Shown in pieces: positions 1-5,834 of a stretch of 5,834 nucleotides of DNA (the first letter of the stretch is position 1; every line of letters starts with the position of its first letter). This DNA is from Kiritimatiellia bacterium. Lineage in GTDB: Bacteria > Verrucomicrobiota > Kiritimatiellia > UBA8416 > JAIOPI01. Below the pieces are notes generated by a model, which did no database searches, was not told the DNA's origin, and saw only the letters and a list, made by a program, of their open reading frames with translations. The stretch is from positions 1 through 5,834 of the forward strand of contig JAPKCZ010000155.1 in assembly GCA_028822745.1 (NCBI GenBank), read 5' to 3'. Both the position numbers and the translations under genes were made by a program.

Positions 1-1
1 C

Positions 2-349
2 TGCTATTTGGGAATGTGGAATACCGATGCCAATGCACTTTTCGGCCAGACATCGTTGAGTAGTAAGTTGACCACCTATTCGGCCGCGGCGGTTCCCGTG
101 ATTGTGCATGGGCGGCATGACGCCGCGGCATGGCGTTTGGTCGATCACTACAATGCGGGTATTCGTTTCAATGAGAATGAAGCTAATACACATGAGGCGC
201 TGTTGGGTCTTTTCTCCGATCATACACGCTGGGTGGATCGCGCGGATGGGGCGCGACGCTTGTGTGGCCATGAATTCTCGTTGGAGAGGAATGTGGTCAC
301 CCTGACAGAAACGTTGTCGGAAACAGCCAAATCGTGGCAAGCTCGGTAG
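2..349 (+). CDS. Glycosyltransferase (GT4-like), C-terminal fragment cut by window edge
   Basis: The reading frame is open from the first bases of the window to a TAG at 347-349, so the gene starts upstream. An ATG at 8 is internal and not a credible start. About 115 residues are visible. They contain SSKLTTYSAAAVPVIVHG, the pattern 'SKL-x-x-Y-x-A-A-G-x-P-V-I' found in the C-terminal, nucleotide-sugar-binding half of family-4 and related GT-B glycosyltransferases; here Gly of the usual AAG/AGG is Ala. It is followed by AAWRLVDHYNAGIRF, matching the 'drop in the sugar-binding loop, then helix' region, and a final helical stretch with no membrane segment. The enzyme would transfer a sugar from a nucleotide donor in the cytoplasm. 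Family assignment rests on the C-terminal third only; donor and acceptor are unknown. It ends 2 bases before the next ATG, so it belongs to the same operon. Confidence 0.75.
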   Translation, partial: CYLGMWNTDANALFGQTSLSSKLTTYSAAAVPVIVHGRHDAAAWRLVDHYNAGIRFNENEANTHEALLGLFSDHTRWVDRADGARRLCGHEFSLERNVVTLTETLSETAKSWQAR

Positions 350-351
350 CT

Positions 352-1587
352 ATGTCGAATAAAACAAAAAAAATCTGGTTTCTCACGCAAGGCTACAGCG
401 TACGTGGCGGGCACGAAGCCCATGTTCTGCATTTTGCAACCGAGTTGCGTGAACACGGGTATGACACCTCTGTCATCGTTGTCGATCGATTGCCCGAGGA
501 ACAACATCGCTTCATGTCGGCTCTACGTGAACGAAAAATTGCGTTGGTCAGTATTGGCGACTACCTCAATGGGCAGATCGACTTTCTGACGCTGGTTCTC
601 TATGTGCCGTGGGCTATCCGCATGAAGCTCCGCGGGGAGCCGGCCTCGTGGGCTTTATTGCATCGATACCTTCATGAACGCCTTGGCCCGCGTTGGCTGA
701 GCGCGCAGATCAAAAGCGATGATCCCGCTATCATCCATGTGCACGGGCGCTTGCCTGAAACGTATTGGCCTTGTCTGCCGCTGCCACGATCCGTGCTTCA
801 TCATGGGACAGAGGGGCGTCGCGATGACACCTGGGACGATTCCGAGGCGGAGGCCTTTTCAGCGTTTGCGCAGGGCTGTGCACGAAATTTCGCGCCGGGA
901 CAAGGCGTTGCTGCGAATCTGCGCGAGGCTTTCGGCATTACTCGAGAAATTCATACGATCTACACGATCTGCCCTGATTCCGAAGGCGCCGCTACCGTTG
1001 CCAAGACAATCTCTGAAAGGACAGGCCCCGAAACCGTATTTGGTATTCTCTGCCGCATGACCCCCGAAAAGGGCATTGACACCTTGCTGAAGGCACTTCT
1101 GATAGTAAAGCAGACCATGGGCAACGTGCATTTTCGCTTCTTTGGTTCGGGTCAACTGGATGAGGAAATTTCGGCGTTTATCAAAGATAACGGCCTAGAC
1201 GATGTCCGAGTCAGCCACGATTTCGACTCCCCGCTTGAGGCGCTGTCCGAATTGGATGTTTTCGTTCACCCCAGTGTGTCGGATGCCATGCCCATGGCGA
1301 TTGCAGAGGCGCTCATGTGCGGGCTTCCATGTATCACGACGCGCGTCGGTGGTATTCCGGAGCTTGTGCGTCACGAGGTGGAAGGCACGCTTGTTGAGCC
1401 GCATGATGCCGATGCATTGGCGGCCGCTATGTGTGCTTTTGCCAATATGGATCTTGATACGCGGCGCACTTTTTCCGAATCTGCACGCGCTCGCTATGAA
1501 GCCATGTGTACGACACCGATTGTCGGGGGCACGCTTGCGGAGCACTATGCCAACGTATTGGCCGAAGTATCGAAGAAGAATTTATGA
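352..1587 (+). CDS. Glycosyltransferase family 4 (GT-B fold)
   Basis: A 411-residue protein of usual GT4 length. Near the N-terminus, after a first beta strand (KKIWFLTQG), comes RGGHEAHVL (18-26), the glycine-rich loop and helix of the acceptor-side Rossmann domain. The C-terminal domain opens with FGILCRMTPEKG (230-241), which holds the Arg and Lys that bind the donor phosphates. Next come FFGSG, then DAMPMAIAEA (from 311), equivalent to the GT4 E-x7-E motif with Asp in the first position, and CGLPCITTRVGGIPELV. No signal peptide or membrane segment is seen, so it is a cytoplasmic or peripheral enzyme. I chose ATG 352, two bases after the upstream stop, over an in-frame GTG at 334 that would add six residues and overlap the previous gene by 16 bases; neither has a strong ribosome site. 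It ends in an ATGA overlap with the next gene. The likely role is one sugar addition in a polysaccharide or glycolipid; the sugar is unknown. Confidence 0.9.
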   Translation: MSNKTKKIWFLTQGYSVRGGHEAHVLHFATELREHGYDTSVIVVDRLPEEQHRFMSALRERKIALVSIGDYLNGQIDFLTLVLYVPWAIRMKLRGEPASWALLHRYLHERLGPRWLSAQIKSDDPAIIHVHGRLPETYWPCLPLPRSVLHHGTEGRRDDTWDDSEAEAFSAFAQGCARNFAPGQGVAANLREAFGITREIHTIYTICPDSEGAATVAKTISERTGPETVFGILCRMTPEKGIDTLLKALLIVKQTMGNVHFRFFGSGQLDEEISAFIKDNGLDDVRVSHDFDSPLEALSELDVFVHPSVSDAMPMAIAEALMCGLPCITTRVGGIPELVRHEVEGTLVEPHDADALAAAMCAFANMDLDTRRTFSESARARYEAMCTTPIVGGTLAEHYANVLAEVSKKNL

Positions 1588-3035
1588 CCAAAAACACAAT
1601 TAACGATCCGGCTGAAAGCAAATACACGGAGCGACGCATCGCCCATTGGGATGCGGTCGCGGAAAAGTGTGGCGAGATGGGTCCTTCGACGGGGCTTGCC
1701 TATCACGCGCGTCTTGCGTCGGTGCACACGTTTCTTATTCCGCCCGGGCAAAAGGTGCTGGAAATCGGCTGTGGTGCAGGGGATCTGCTCGCCCAGTTGA
1801 AACCTTCGCTTGGCGTTGGGGTTGATTTTTCTGCCAAGATGGTCGACACGGCGGCTTCCCGGCATCCTGAACTTCAATTCCAAAACCTGGATGCACACGC
1901 CATCGCATCACTCGATACGACGTTCGATGTCATTGTGCTTTCGGATTTGGTCAACGACCTTTGGGATGTGCAGCGTGTGCTGGAGTCTGTTGCGGTGCTC
2001 TGTACCGCGGAGACGCGCGTTGTTTTGAACTTTTATTCGAAACTATGGCAACCCTTCTTGTCCATGGTACGGCGAATGGGATTCGCGACGCCTGTCTTGG
2101 AGCAAAATTGGTTAACGCCGGACGACGTTGTCAACATGATGACGCTGAGCGGATTCGAGGTACTCAATCATCGCAAAGAGATCCTGTTGCCCGCTTGCAT
2201 TCCGTTATTGGAACCGCTTTGCAATCGCTTCCTCGTTAAGCTCTGGCCATTCACACAATGCGCACTGACAAATGTTTTCAGCGCGCGCCTGGCGCCGAAA
2301 GCACTAAGTGGGGATGCCCCCCGCGTATCGGTTATTGTTGCGGCCCGCAATGAGTCTGGAAATATAGAGAATATTTTTGAACGCGTCCCACAAATGGGCA
2401 GCGGAACGGAGCTCATTTTTGTTGAAGGCGGGTCGTCGGACGACACGTATGAACAGATTGAACGAACGATGCCCAAATTTCCGCATATCGACTGTAAGTT
2501 GATGCGCCAATCGGGCAAGGGCAAGGGCGACGCCGTTCGTAAAGGGTTTGCCGAAGCGACGGGCGATATTTTGATGATTCTGGATGCAGACCTGACGGTG
2601 CCGCCGGAGGACTTGCCGCGCTTTTATGATGCACTTGTGTCGGGCAAAGCGGAATTCGTCAATGGTGTACGCCTCGTGTACCCCATGGAGGAGGAAGCGA
2701 TGCGCTTCTTCAATCAGATCGGCAATAAGTTCTTCAGTCTCGCCTTTTCGTGGCTACTCGGGCGTCCGATCAAGGACACGCTGTGCGGGGCCAAAGTCAT
2801 GACGAAACGGAACTACGAAAAGGTCGCTGCCAATCGACATTATTTCGGCGACTTTGATCCTTTTGGCGATTTCGATCTCATTTTTGGAGCAGCCAAACTA
2901 AACCTTAAAATCATGGACTTACCTGTACGCTATCGAGAGCGAACCTATGGCGACACCAATATTGACCGCTGGAGTGCGGGTGTGGTGTTGTTGCGCATGG
3001 TATTGTTCGCCGCTCGGCGAATAAAGTTCGTGTAG
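1584..3035 (+). CDS. Bifunctional class I SAM methyltransferase / GT2 glycosyltransferase
   Basis: A 483-residue two-domain protein. Residues about 15-200 are a class I methyltransferase: VLEIGCGAG (58-66) is the SAM-binding motif I, GVGVDFS (78-84) carries the acidic residue that follows strand 2, and FDVIVLSDLVNDLWD (114-128) is the motif IV region. Residues about 246-483 are a family-2 glycosyltransferase of the dolichol/polyprenyl-phosphate sugar synthase type: VSVIVAARNESGNI (248-261), FVEGGSSDDT (279-288), GKGKGDAVRKGF (311-322), LDADLTVP (333-340) with the DAD metal site at 334-336, FGDFDPFGDFD (421-431) and RERTYGDTNI (451-460). No C-terminal membrane anchor is seen. The ATG at 1584 overlaps the previous stop as ATGA, which favours coupled translation; a GTG at 1506 in frame would extend 78 bases into the preceding gene and is unlikely. 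I recall this domain pair from other bacterial polysaccharide loci, so the fusion is probably genuine rather than an assembly error. Expected work: sugar transfer to a polyprenyl phosphate, plus methylation of an unknown acceptor. Confidence 0.9.
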   Translation: MTKNTINDPAESKYTERRIAHWDAVAEKCGEMGPSTGLAYHARLASVHTFLIPPGQKVLEIGCGAGDLLAQLKPSLGVGVDFSAKMVDTAASRHPELQFQNLDAHAIASLDTTFDVIVLSDLVNDLWDVQRVLESVAVLCTAETRVVLNFYSKLWQPFLSMVRRMGFATPVLEQNWLTPDDVVNMMTLSGFEVLNHRKEILLPACIPLLEPLCNRFLVKLWPFTQCALTNVFSARLAPKALSGDAPRVSVIVAARNESGNIENIFERVPQMGSGTELIFVEGGSSDDTYEQIERTMPKFPHIDCKLMRQSGKGKGDAVRKGFAEATGDILMILDADLTVPPEDLPRFYDALVSGKAEFVNGVRLVYPMEEEAMRFFNQIGNKFFSLAFSWLLGRPIKDTLCGAKVMTKRNYEKVAANRHYFGDFDPFGDFDLIFGAAKLNLKIMDLPVRYRERTYGDTNIDRWSAGVVLLRMVLFAARRIKFV

Positions 3036-3057
3036 GCATTGCCGCAGTCAGCTTCTT

Positions 3058-3073
3058 TCTTTCGCGCGAAAGA
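3058..3073. repeat. Perfect 16-base palindrome in intergenic gap
   Basis: TCTTTCGCGCGAAAGA equals its own reverse complement over all 16 bases, with a CGCGCG core. It lies 22 bases after the stop of the fusion gene and 55 bases before the next start. It has no loop, so it suits a dimeric-protein binding site better than an RNA hairpin, and no U-run follows it. Function is unknown; an operator for the downstream genes is a guess. Confidence 0.5.
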
Positions 3074-3089
3074 CGCACGTCGCTGATTT

Positions 3090-3107
3090 GTCGCGTACCG
3101 TCGCGAC
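3090..3107 (+). other. Short inverted repeat (6-base stem, 6-base loop)
   Basis: GTCGCG at 3090-3095 pairs with CGCGAC at 3102-3107 around the loop TACCGT. It sits 21 bases upstream of the ATG at 3129. No run of T follows on the + strand, only an A-rich stretch, so it is not a standard intrinsic terminator. It could be an mRNA hairpin near the next gene's start, or chance in a CG-rich gap. Confidence 0.35.
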
Positions 3108-3128
3108 GCCAGAAAAAGAAAAACCAAG

Positions 3129-4949
3129 ATGAACATTCAGTGGATGTCAAATAGACTGGTGCGCGTGGCGATTGTCGCGTTGGCACTATTGGTACACAGC
3201 GGTCTCGTTTTGCGAAGCTACCCTGTCCGGATGGGCATTAACAACGAGGTGCCGTTACGAGGCGATGTTGCGCGCTATTTTGCGACCGCCGATGGCGTCG
3301 CAAAATCGGGTGGTTTATATGGGTACGACCCCGCATTCATGGCCGGTTACCCGGTCGGTCTATGGAATAGCATGGGCAAGAAGGGCTACGAAGTTTTACA
3401 CCTGATGTTGCCCTGGGTGTCGCTGCCGCGTTTGTTCTATTTCACGATCGTCGGCGTCGTACTGTTGTGTCCCCTTGTGCTCTGGCTGCTTCTGAGGCGG
3501 TCTTTCGAACGAAAAGGCGAGCGGGTATTTCTCCTGCTTTTCTTGTTGTGTTTCTGGCACTTGAGTACGCAGATTTCCTATTTCTGGGGATTTGGGAATG
3601 TCTTTTTCCCCTGCGCTTCTGTTTTGGCGATTGTGATGTGTGTGCTGCTGCAGCGTATAACAAACAGGGGGCGCTTTCCGTGGTTAACGGCGATCGGTCT
3701 GGGCGTCGTCGGAGCGGCCATCTTTTACTGCCACACGGTCGTGTTGATTGCTGCGATTGTTCCACTGGTGTCGATCCTGCTGTTGGGCGGTTCGCGTGAA
3801 CAGCATTTGCGAATGTTGCCGCGCCTTGCCGTTTCATTGTCGGTTTTCGCCGCGCTGAGTTTGCCCTGGTTGATGCCGCTTCTGTCGACACGTGGCGACT
3901 GTCTGGCGCAGCCTGAGCAGTGGTTTCAGGGTGGCCCGCGTCATTTGATAATGGACCTCTTTTCGGATCGTACCTACCGCTTGCATTTTGATCGAAATTT
4001 CTTATACCACCTTGCCGTGGTGTTTGGCCTAACAGGGGGATGGTTCGCATGGCGGGATCGGCGTGACGTCTTGTTGACGAGTCTGGCGATCGGCGGTGCA
4101 TGGGCGCTCGTGATCACCTATGGCTTTACGTATTTGGGCGCGCTGAGCAGCGTTCAGCCGTATCGTTTTATGATTCCGGCAACGCTCTTTCTGTTGGCCC
4201 CGGCCACGTACGCAATGGTCAGTTGTGCCAAAGCGGTGCTCCGCACCGACCGACGTGTGCAGGTTGGCGTTGTGCTCTTGTTGCTTGTGCTGACGCCGGA
4301 GGTGACGGCGTACGTGATCGATAAAGCTTGGGGGACCAGCGAGGTCGGTTTGTCGGCTGAGCGCGAAGAGGTGCTGAGTGTCGTAAAGGAACTGCCGCGG
4401 AAAGGCCGTATTTTATGTGATGACGCCGGGCTCGGACATGTGATGCCGTACTTTACGGGCCGAGCCGTCATTGGGGGGCTGAGTTCTCAGGCTTTCTTGA
4501 AGCATCGCTTTGCAGGCATTGACGAGAAGGGAATGCTTTTCGGCCGTATGCCGTCTGAATGGCCACGTCAGAAGCTGGCGTTGTATCTGGAGGCCTACGC
4601 CGTCGATTACGCGCTGTTTAGTTCCGCACGCTGGATCAAGTATGCGGATGCCGCTGCGGGCCTTTTCATCTTTGAGAGAAGCGTTGCGGGGCAACGTTTG
4701 TATCGCGTCGGCGACGTCGCGCAACGTTATGTGGCGCGCGGTAATGCGCGTGTTCGAATTGACGATACAGGTATTCACCTTACCGAGATAATGTCGACCG
4801 AGCTGTTGTTGAAGTTTCACTACTCCGATCTTCTCCGCTCAGACGTCCCTGGCGTGACTCTGAGGCCGGAAGTCGTCCTTGAGGACCCCGTACCCTTTGT
4901 GCACGTCAATCTCCCTGAGGGCGTGTCGTCGTTCAGCATAGGATGGTAG
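3129..4949 (+). CDS. Multi-spanning GT-C-type membrane protein (PTPS-related-like)
   Basis: A 606-residue inner-membrane protein with about 11 hydrophobic segments, near 12-28, 101-122, 133-148, 157-175, 185-201, 203-220, 231-252, 292-309, 313-331, 346-370 and 378-397. The long first outer loop (29-100) holds RGDVARYF (44-51) and YDPAFMAGYPVG (66-77). An acidic residue here, followed by a 'Y-D-P-x-x-x-x-G-Y-P' stretch, is typical of GT-C glycosyltransferases and of membrane proteins annotated as 6-pyruvoyl-tetrahydropterin synthase-related; D46 is the best candidate catalytic residue. Residues about 405-606 are soluble, probably periplasmic, and include LALYLEAYAVDYALFSSARW (483-502), a pattern I associate with the same family. 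Such enzymes use polyprenyl-phosphate sugars outside the cytoplasmic membrane, which fits the GT2 domain just upstream. The start is ATG 3129; ATG 3144 is a possible alternative and neither has a good ribosome site. The membrane topology is firm; enzymatic function is inferred. Confidence 0.8.
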   Translation: MNIQWMSNRLVRVAIVALALLVHSGLVLRSYPVRMGINNEVPLRGDVARYFATADGVAKSGGLYGYDPAFMAGYPVGLWNSMGKKGYEVLHLMLPWVSLPRLFYFTIVGVVLLCPLVLWLLLRRSFERKGERVFLLLFLLCFWHLSTQISYFWGFGNVFFPCASVLAIVMCVLLQRITNRGRFPWLTAIGLGVVGAAIFYCHTVVLIAAIVPLVSILLLGGSREQHLRMLPRLAVSLSVFAALSLPWLMPLLSTRGDCLAQPEQWFQGGPRHLIMDLFSDRTYRLHFDRNFLYHLAVVFGLTGGWFAWRDRRDVLLTSLAIGGAWALVITYGFTYLGALSSVQPYRFMIPATLFLLAPATYAMVSCAKAVLRTDRRVQVGVVLLLLVLTPEVTAYVIDKAWGTSEVGLSAEREEVLSVVKELPRKGRILCDDAGLGHVMPYFTGRAVIGGLSSQAFLKHRFAGIDEKGMLFGRMPSEWPRQKLALYLEAYAVDYALFSSARWIKYADAAAGLFIFERSVAGQRLYRVGDVAQRYVARGNARVRIDDTGIHLTEIMSTELLLKFHYSDLLRSDVPGVTLRPEVVLEDPVPFVHVNLPEGVSSFSIGW

Positions 4950-4980
4950 GCCAAGCCGCCTAACGACGTGAGCATAGACC

Positions 4981-5727
4981 ATGGATCTCGAACAACATGA
5001 TGCGGAAATTCAGGAAAACCTGGCCTACTGGAACAAAAAGCCAACACTGCGCAAGGTCTACCGGGGTTTTCACGAAGCGATTGGTGCCCAGTTATCCGGT
5101 ATTCAGGGGCATCATATCGCTGAGCTGGGATCTGGAATCGGCAATATAAAAGAGGTTATTCCGGACTGCATCCGCACGGACTTGTTTCCCAATCCGTGGA
5201 TCGATCAGATGGAGAGCGCTTATCGTCTGTCATTCGACAATGACAGCACGTCCGACCTCATTCTTTTTGATGTGTTTCACCACTTGCGCTATCCGGGTCG
5301 TGCCCTTGAAGAATTTCAGCGCGTTTTGGTTCCCGGTGGCCGCGTCATTATTTTTGATCCTTGCGTGAGTTGGCTTGGGCGACTGGTTTTTGGTATTTGT
5401 CATCACGAACCCATTGGGCTGCGTGAACCGATTACGTGGCTGTCGCCGTCGGACTGGGATGTGGACAAAGACGATTACTACGCCGCACAGGGGAACGCCT
5501 ATCGGGTATTCGTGAAAGATGTATTTGAGGCAGACTTGAACAATTGGAAACGGGTCTTGTGTCGACGTCTTTCCGCAATCTCCTGCGTCGCGACCGGTGG
5601 CTACAGTAAACCACAACTTTATCCACAAAGCATGCTGCCCGTCATGCGCGGTATAGACAGCGTCTGCGATTTGCTGCCCGCAGTATTCGCGACACGTTTG
5701 CTAGTGGTACTCGAAAAGAAGGACTGA
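4981..5727 (+). CDS. Class I SAM-dependent methyltransferase
   Basis: A 248-residue cytoplasmic protein. The N-terminus has ENLAYWNKKPTLRKVYRGF (12-30), a helical lead-in I recognise from methyltransferases found in glycan loci. IAELGSGIGN (46-55) is SAM-binding motif I, with Ala-Glu-Leu in place of the commoner Leu-Glu-Leu/Ile. CIRTDLFPNPW (61-71) follows as the motif II region, DLILFDVFHHLRYPGRALEEF (from 92) is motif IV and the following helix, and VLVPGGRVIIFDP (111-123) is the usual 'L-x-P-G-G' strand. The C-terminal part (GGYSKPQLYPQSMLP, then FATRLLVVLEKKD) fits the same subfamily. The start is well fixed on its 5' side: an in-frame TAG at 4975-4977 lies just upstream of the ATG and no other ATG occurs for about 75 codons. 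It follows the membrane protein by 31 bases and is likely in the same transcript. The acceptor, perhaps a sugar or lipid-linked glycan, is unknown. Confidence 0.88.
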   Translation: MDLEQHDAEIQENLAYWNKKPTLRKVYRGFHEAIGAQLSGIQGHHIAELGSGIGNIKEVIPDCIRTDLFPNPWIDQMESAYRLSFDNDSTSDLILFDVFHHLRYPGRALEEFQRVLVPGGRVIIFDPCVSWLGRLVFGICHHEPIGLREPITWLSPSDWDVDKDDYYAAQGNAYRVFVKDVFEADLNNWKRVLCRRLSAISCVATGGYSKPQLYPQSMLPVMRGIDSVCDLLPAVFATRLLVVLEKKD

Positions 5728-5769
5728 GCGCTTTGGGGAATTTGAAAGTGCCAGCGAACGGCGAACTCT

Positions 5770-5834
5770 ACAGAAGAGAACAAAGGGAACAAAGAAAAGG
5801 GGGGCAAAGAAAGAACACAAAGGGGGACAAAGGA
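5770..5834. repeat. T-free polypurine tract with degenerate CAAAG repeats
   Basis: The last 65 bases contain no T and only seven C, so about 89% are purines. CAAAG occurs five times, at 5781, 5790, 5805, 5818 and 5828, at irregular spacings of 9, 15, 13 and 10 bases; several copies extend to an ACAAAGG-like unit. The tract follows the last gene after about 40 bases of ordinary sequence and runs off the window. I see no reading frame, terminator hairpin or tRNA in it. It resembles the 'AAAGGGGACA' type flanks often seen next to REP-associated transposase genes, but the element itself is outside the window. Confidence 0.5.

Noticed and set aside
102..305. Small + strand open frame in another frame of the first gene
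   Set aside because: It overlaps the recognisable glycosyltransferase C-terminus, has no ribosome site, and its Met/Arg/Trp-rich product matches nothing I recognise.
1506..1583. Upstream GTG extension of the fusion gene
   Set aside because: It would add 26 residues without family similarity and overlap 82 bases of the GT4 gene; the ATGA junction at 1584 gives a natural start where the methyltransferase sequence begins shortly after.
2848..2877. Internal repeat FGDF-DP-FGDF in the GT2 domain
   Set aside because: The duplication looks striking, but I recall the segment as a conserved motif of this GT2 subgroup, so it is not a local expansion.
3090..3128. Intrinsic terminator after the fusion gene
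   Set aside because: The 6-base stem is followed on the + strand by A-rich, not T-rich, sequence; on the other strand the T-run precedes the stem instead of following it.
3442..4101. Antisense open frame of 219 codons
   Set aside because: It lies wholly inside the membrane-protein gene. Its product is rich in Arg, Ser, Thr and Pro, as expected from the complement of hydrophobic codons, and shows no domain or motif.
5770..5834. CRISPR array or regular tandem repeat
   Set aside because: The repeated unit is only about 5-8 bases, at uneven spacing, with no spacers of constant length and no cas gene in the window.

Overview
The window carries five protein genes in a row, all on the + strand, and reads as a piece of a surface-polysaccharide or glycolipid biosynthesis locus: two family-4-type glycosyltransferases (the first cut by the window edge), a two-domain protein joining a SAM-dependent methyltransferase to a family-2 polyprenyl-phosphate-type glycosyltransferase, a large multi-spanning GT-C-type membrane protein, and a second SAM-dependent methyltransferase. 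No RNA gene, CRISPR array, complete mobile element or integrase is visible.

Layout. 2-349: C-terminal end of a glycosyltransferase. 352-1587: complete GT4 glycosyltransferase starting 2 bases after the previous stop. 1584-3035: methyltransferase/GT2 fusion that overlaps the previous gene by an ATGA, so these three genes look co-transcribed and the last two translationally coupled. 3036-3128: a 93-base gap with a perfect 16-base palindrome and a second short hairpin. 3129-4949: GT-C-like membrane protein with about 11 membrane segments and a soluble C-terminal part of about 200 residues. 4950-4980: a 31-base gap. 4981-5727: methyltransferase. 5728-5834: non-coding tail ending in a T-free, purine-rich tract with repeated CAAAG units.

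How the genes could work together (inference): the two GT4 enzymes would add sugars from nucleotide donors on the cytoplasmic face. The GT2 half of the fusion would charge a polyprenyl phosphate with a sugar, the GT-C protein would use that lipid-linked donor on the outer face of the membrane, and the two methyltransferase units would methylate a sugar, lipid or terminal group. Substrates cannot be read from the sequence.

Organism: spot counts of a few lines give a GC content in the mid-50s percent. Gene content (methyltransferase/GT2 fusion, PTPS-related-like membrane protein) resembles polysaccharide islands of Gram-negative or uncultured bacteria. None of the starts has a strong Shine-Dalgarno sequence. 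I cannot name a phylum with confidence.
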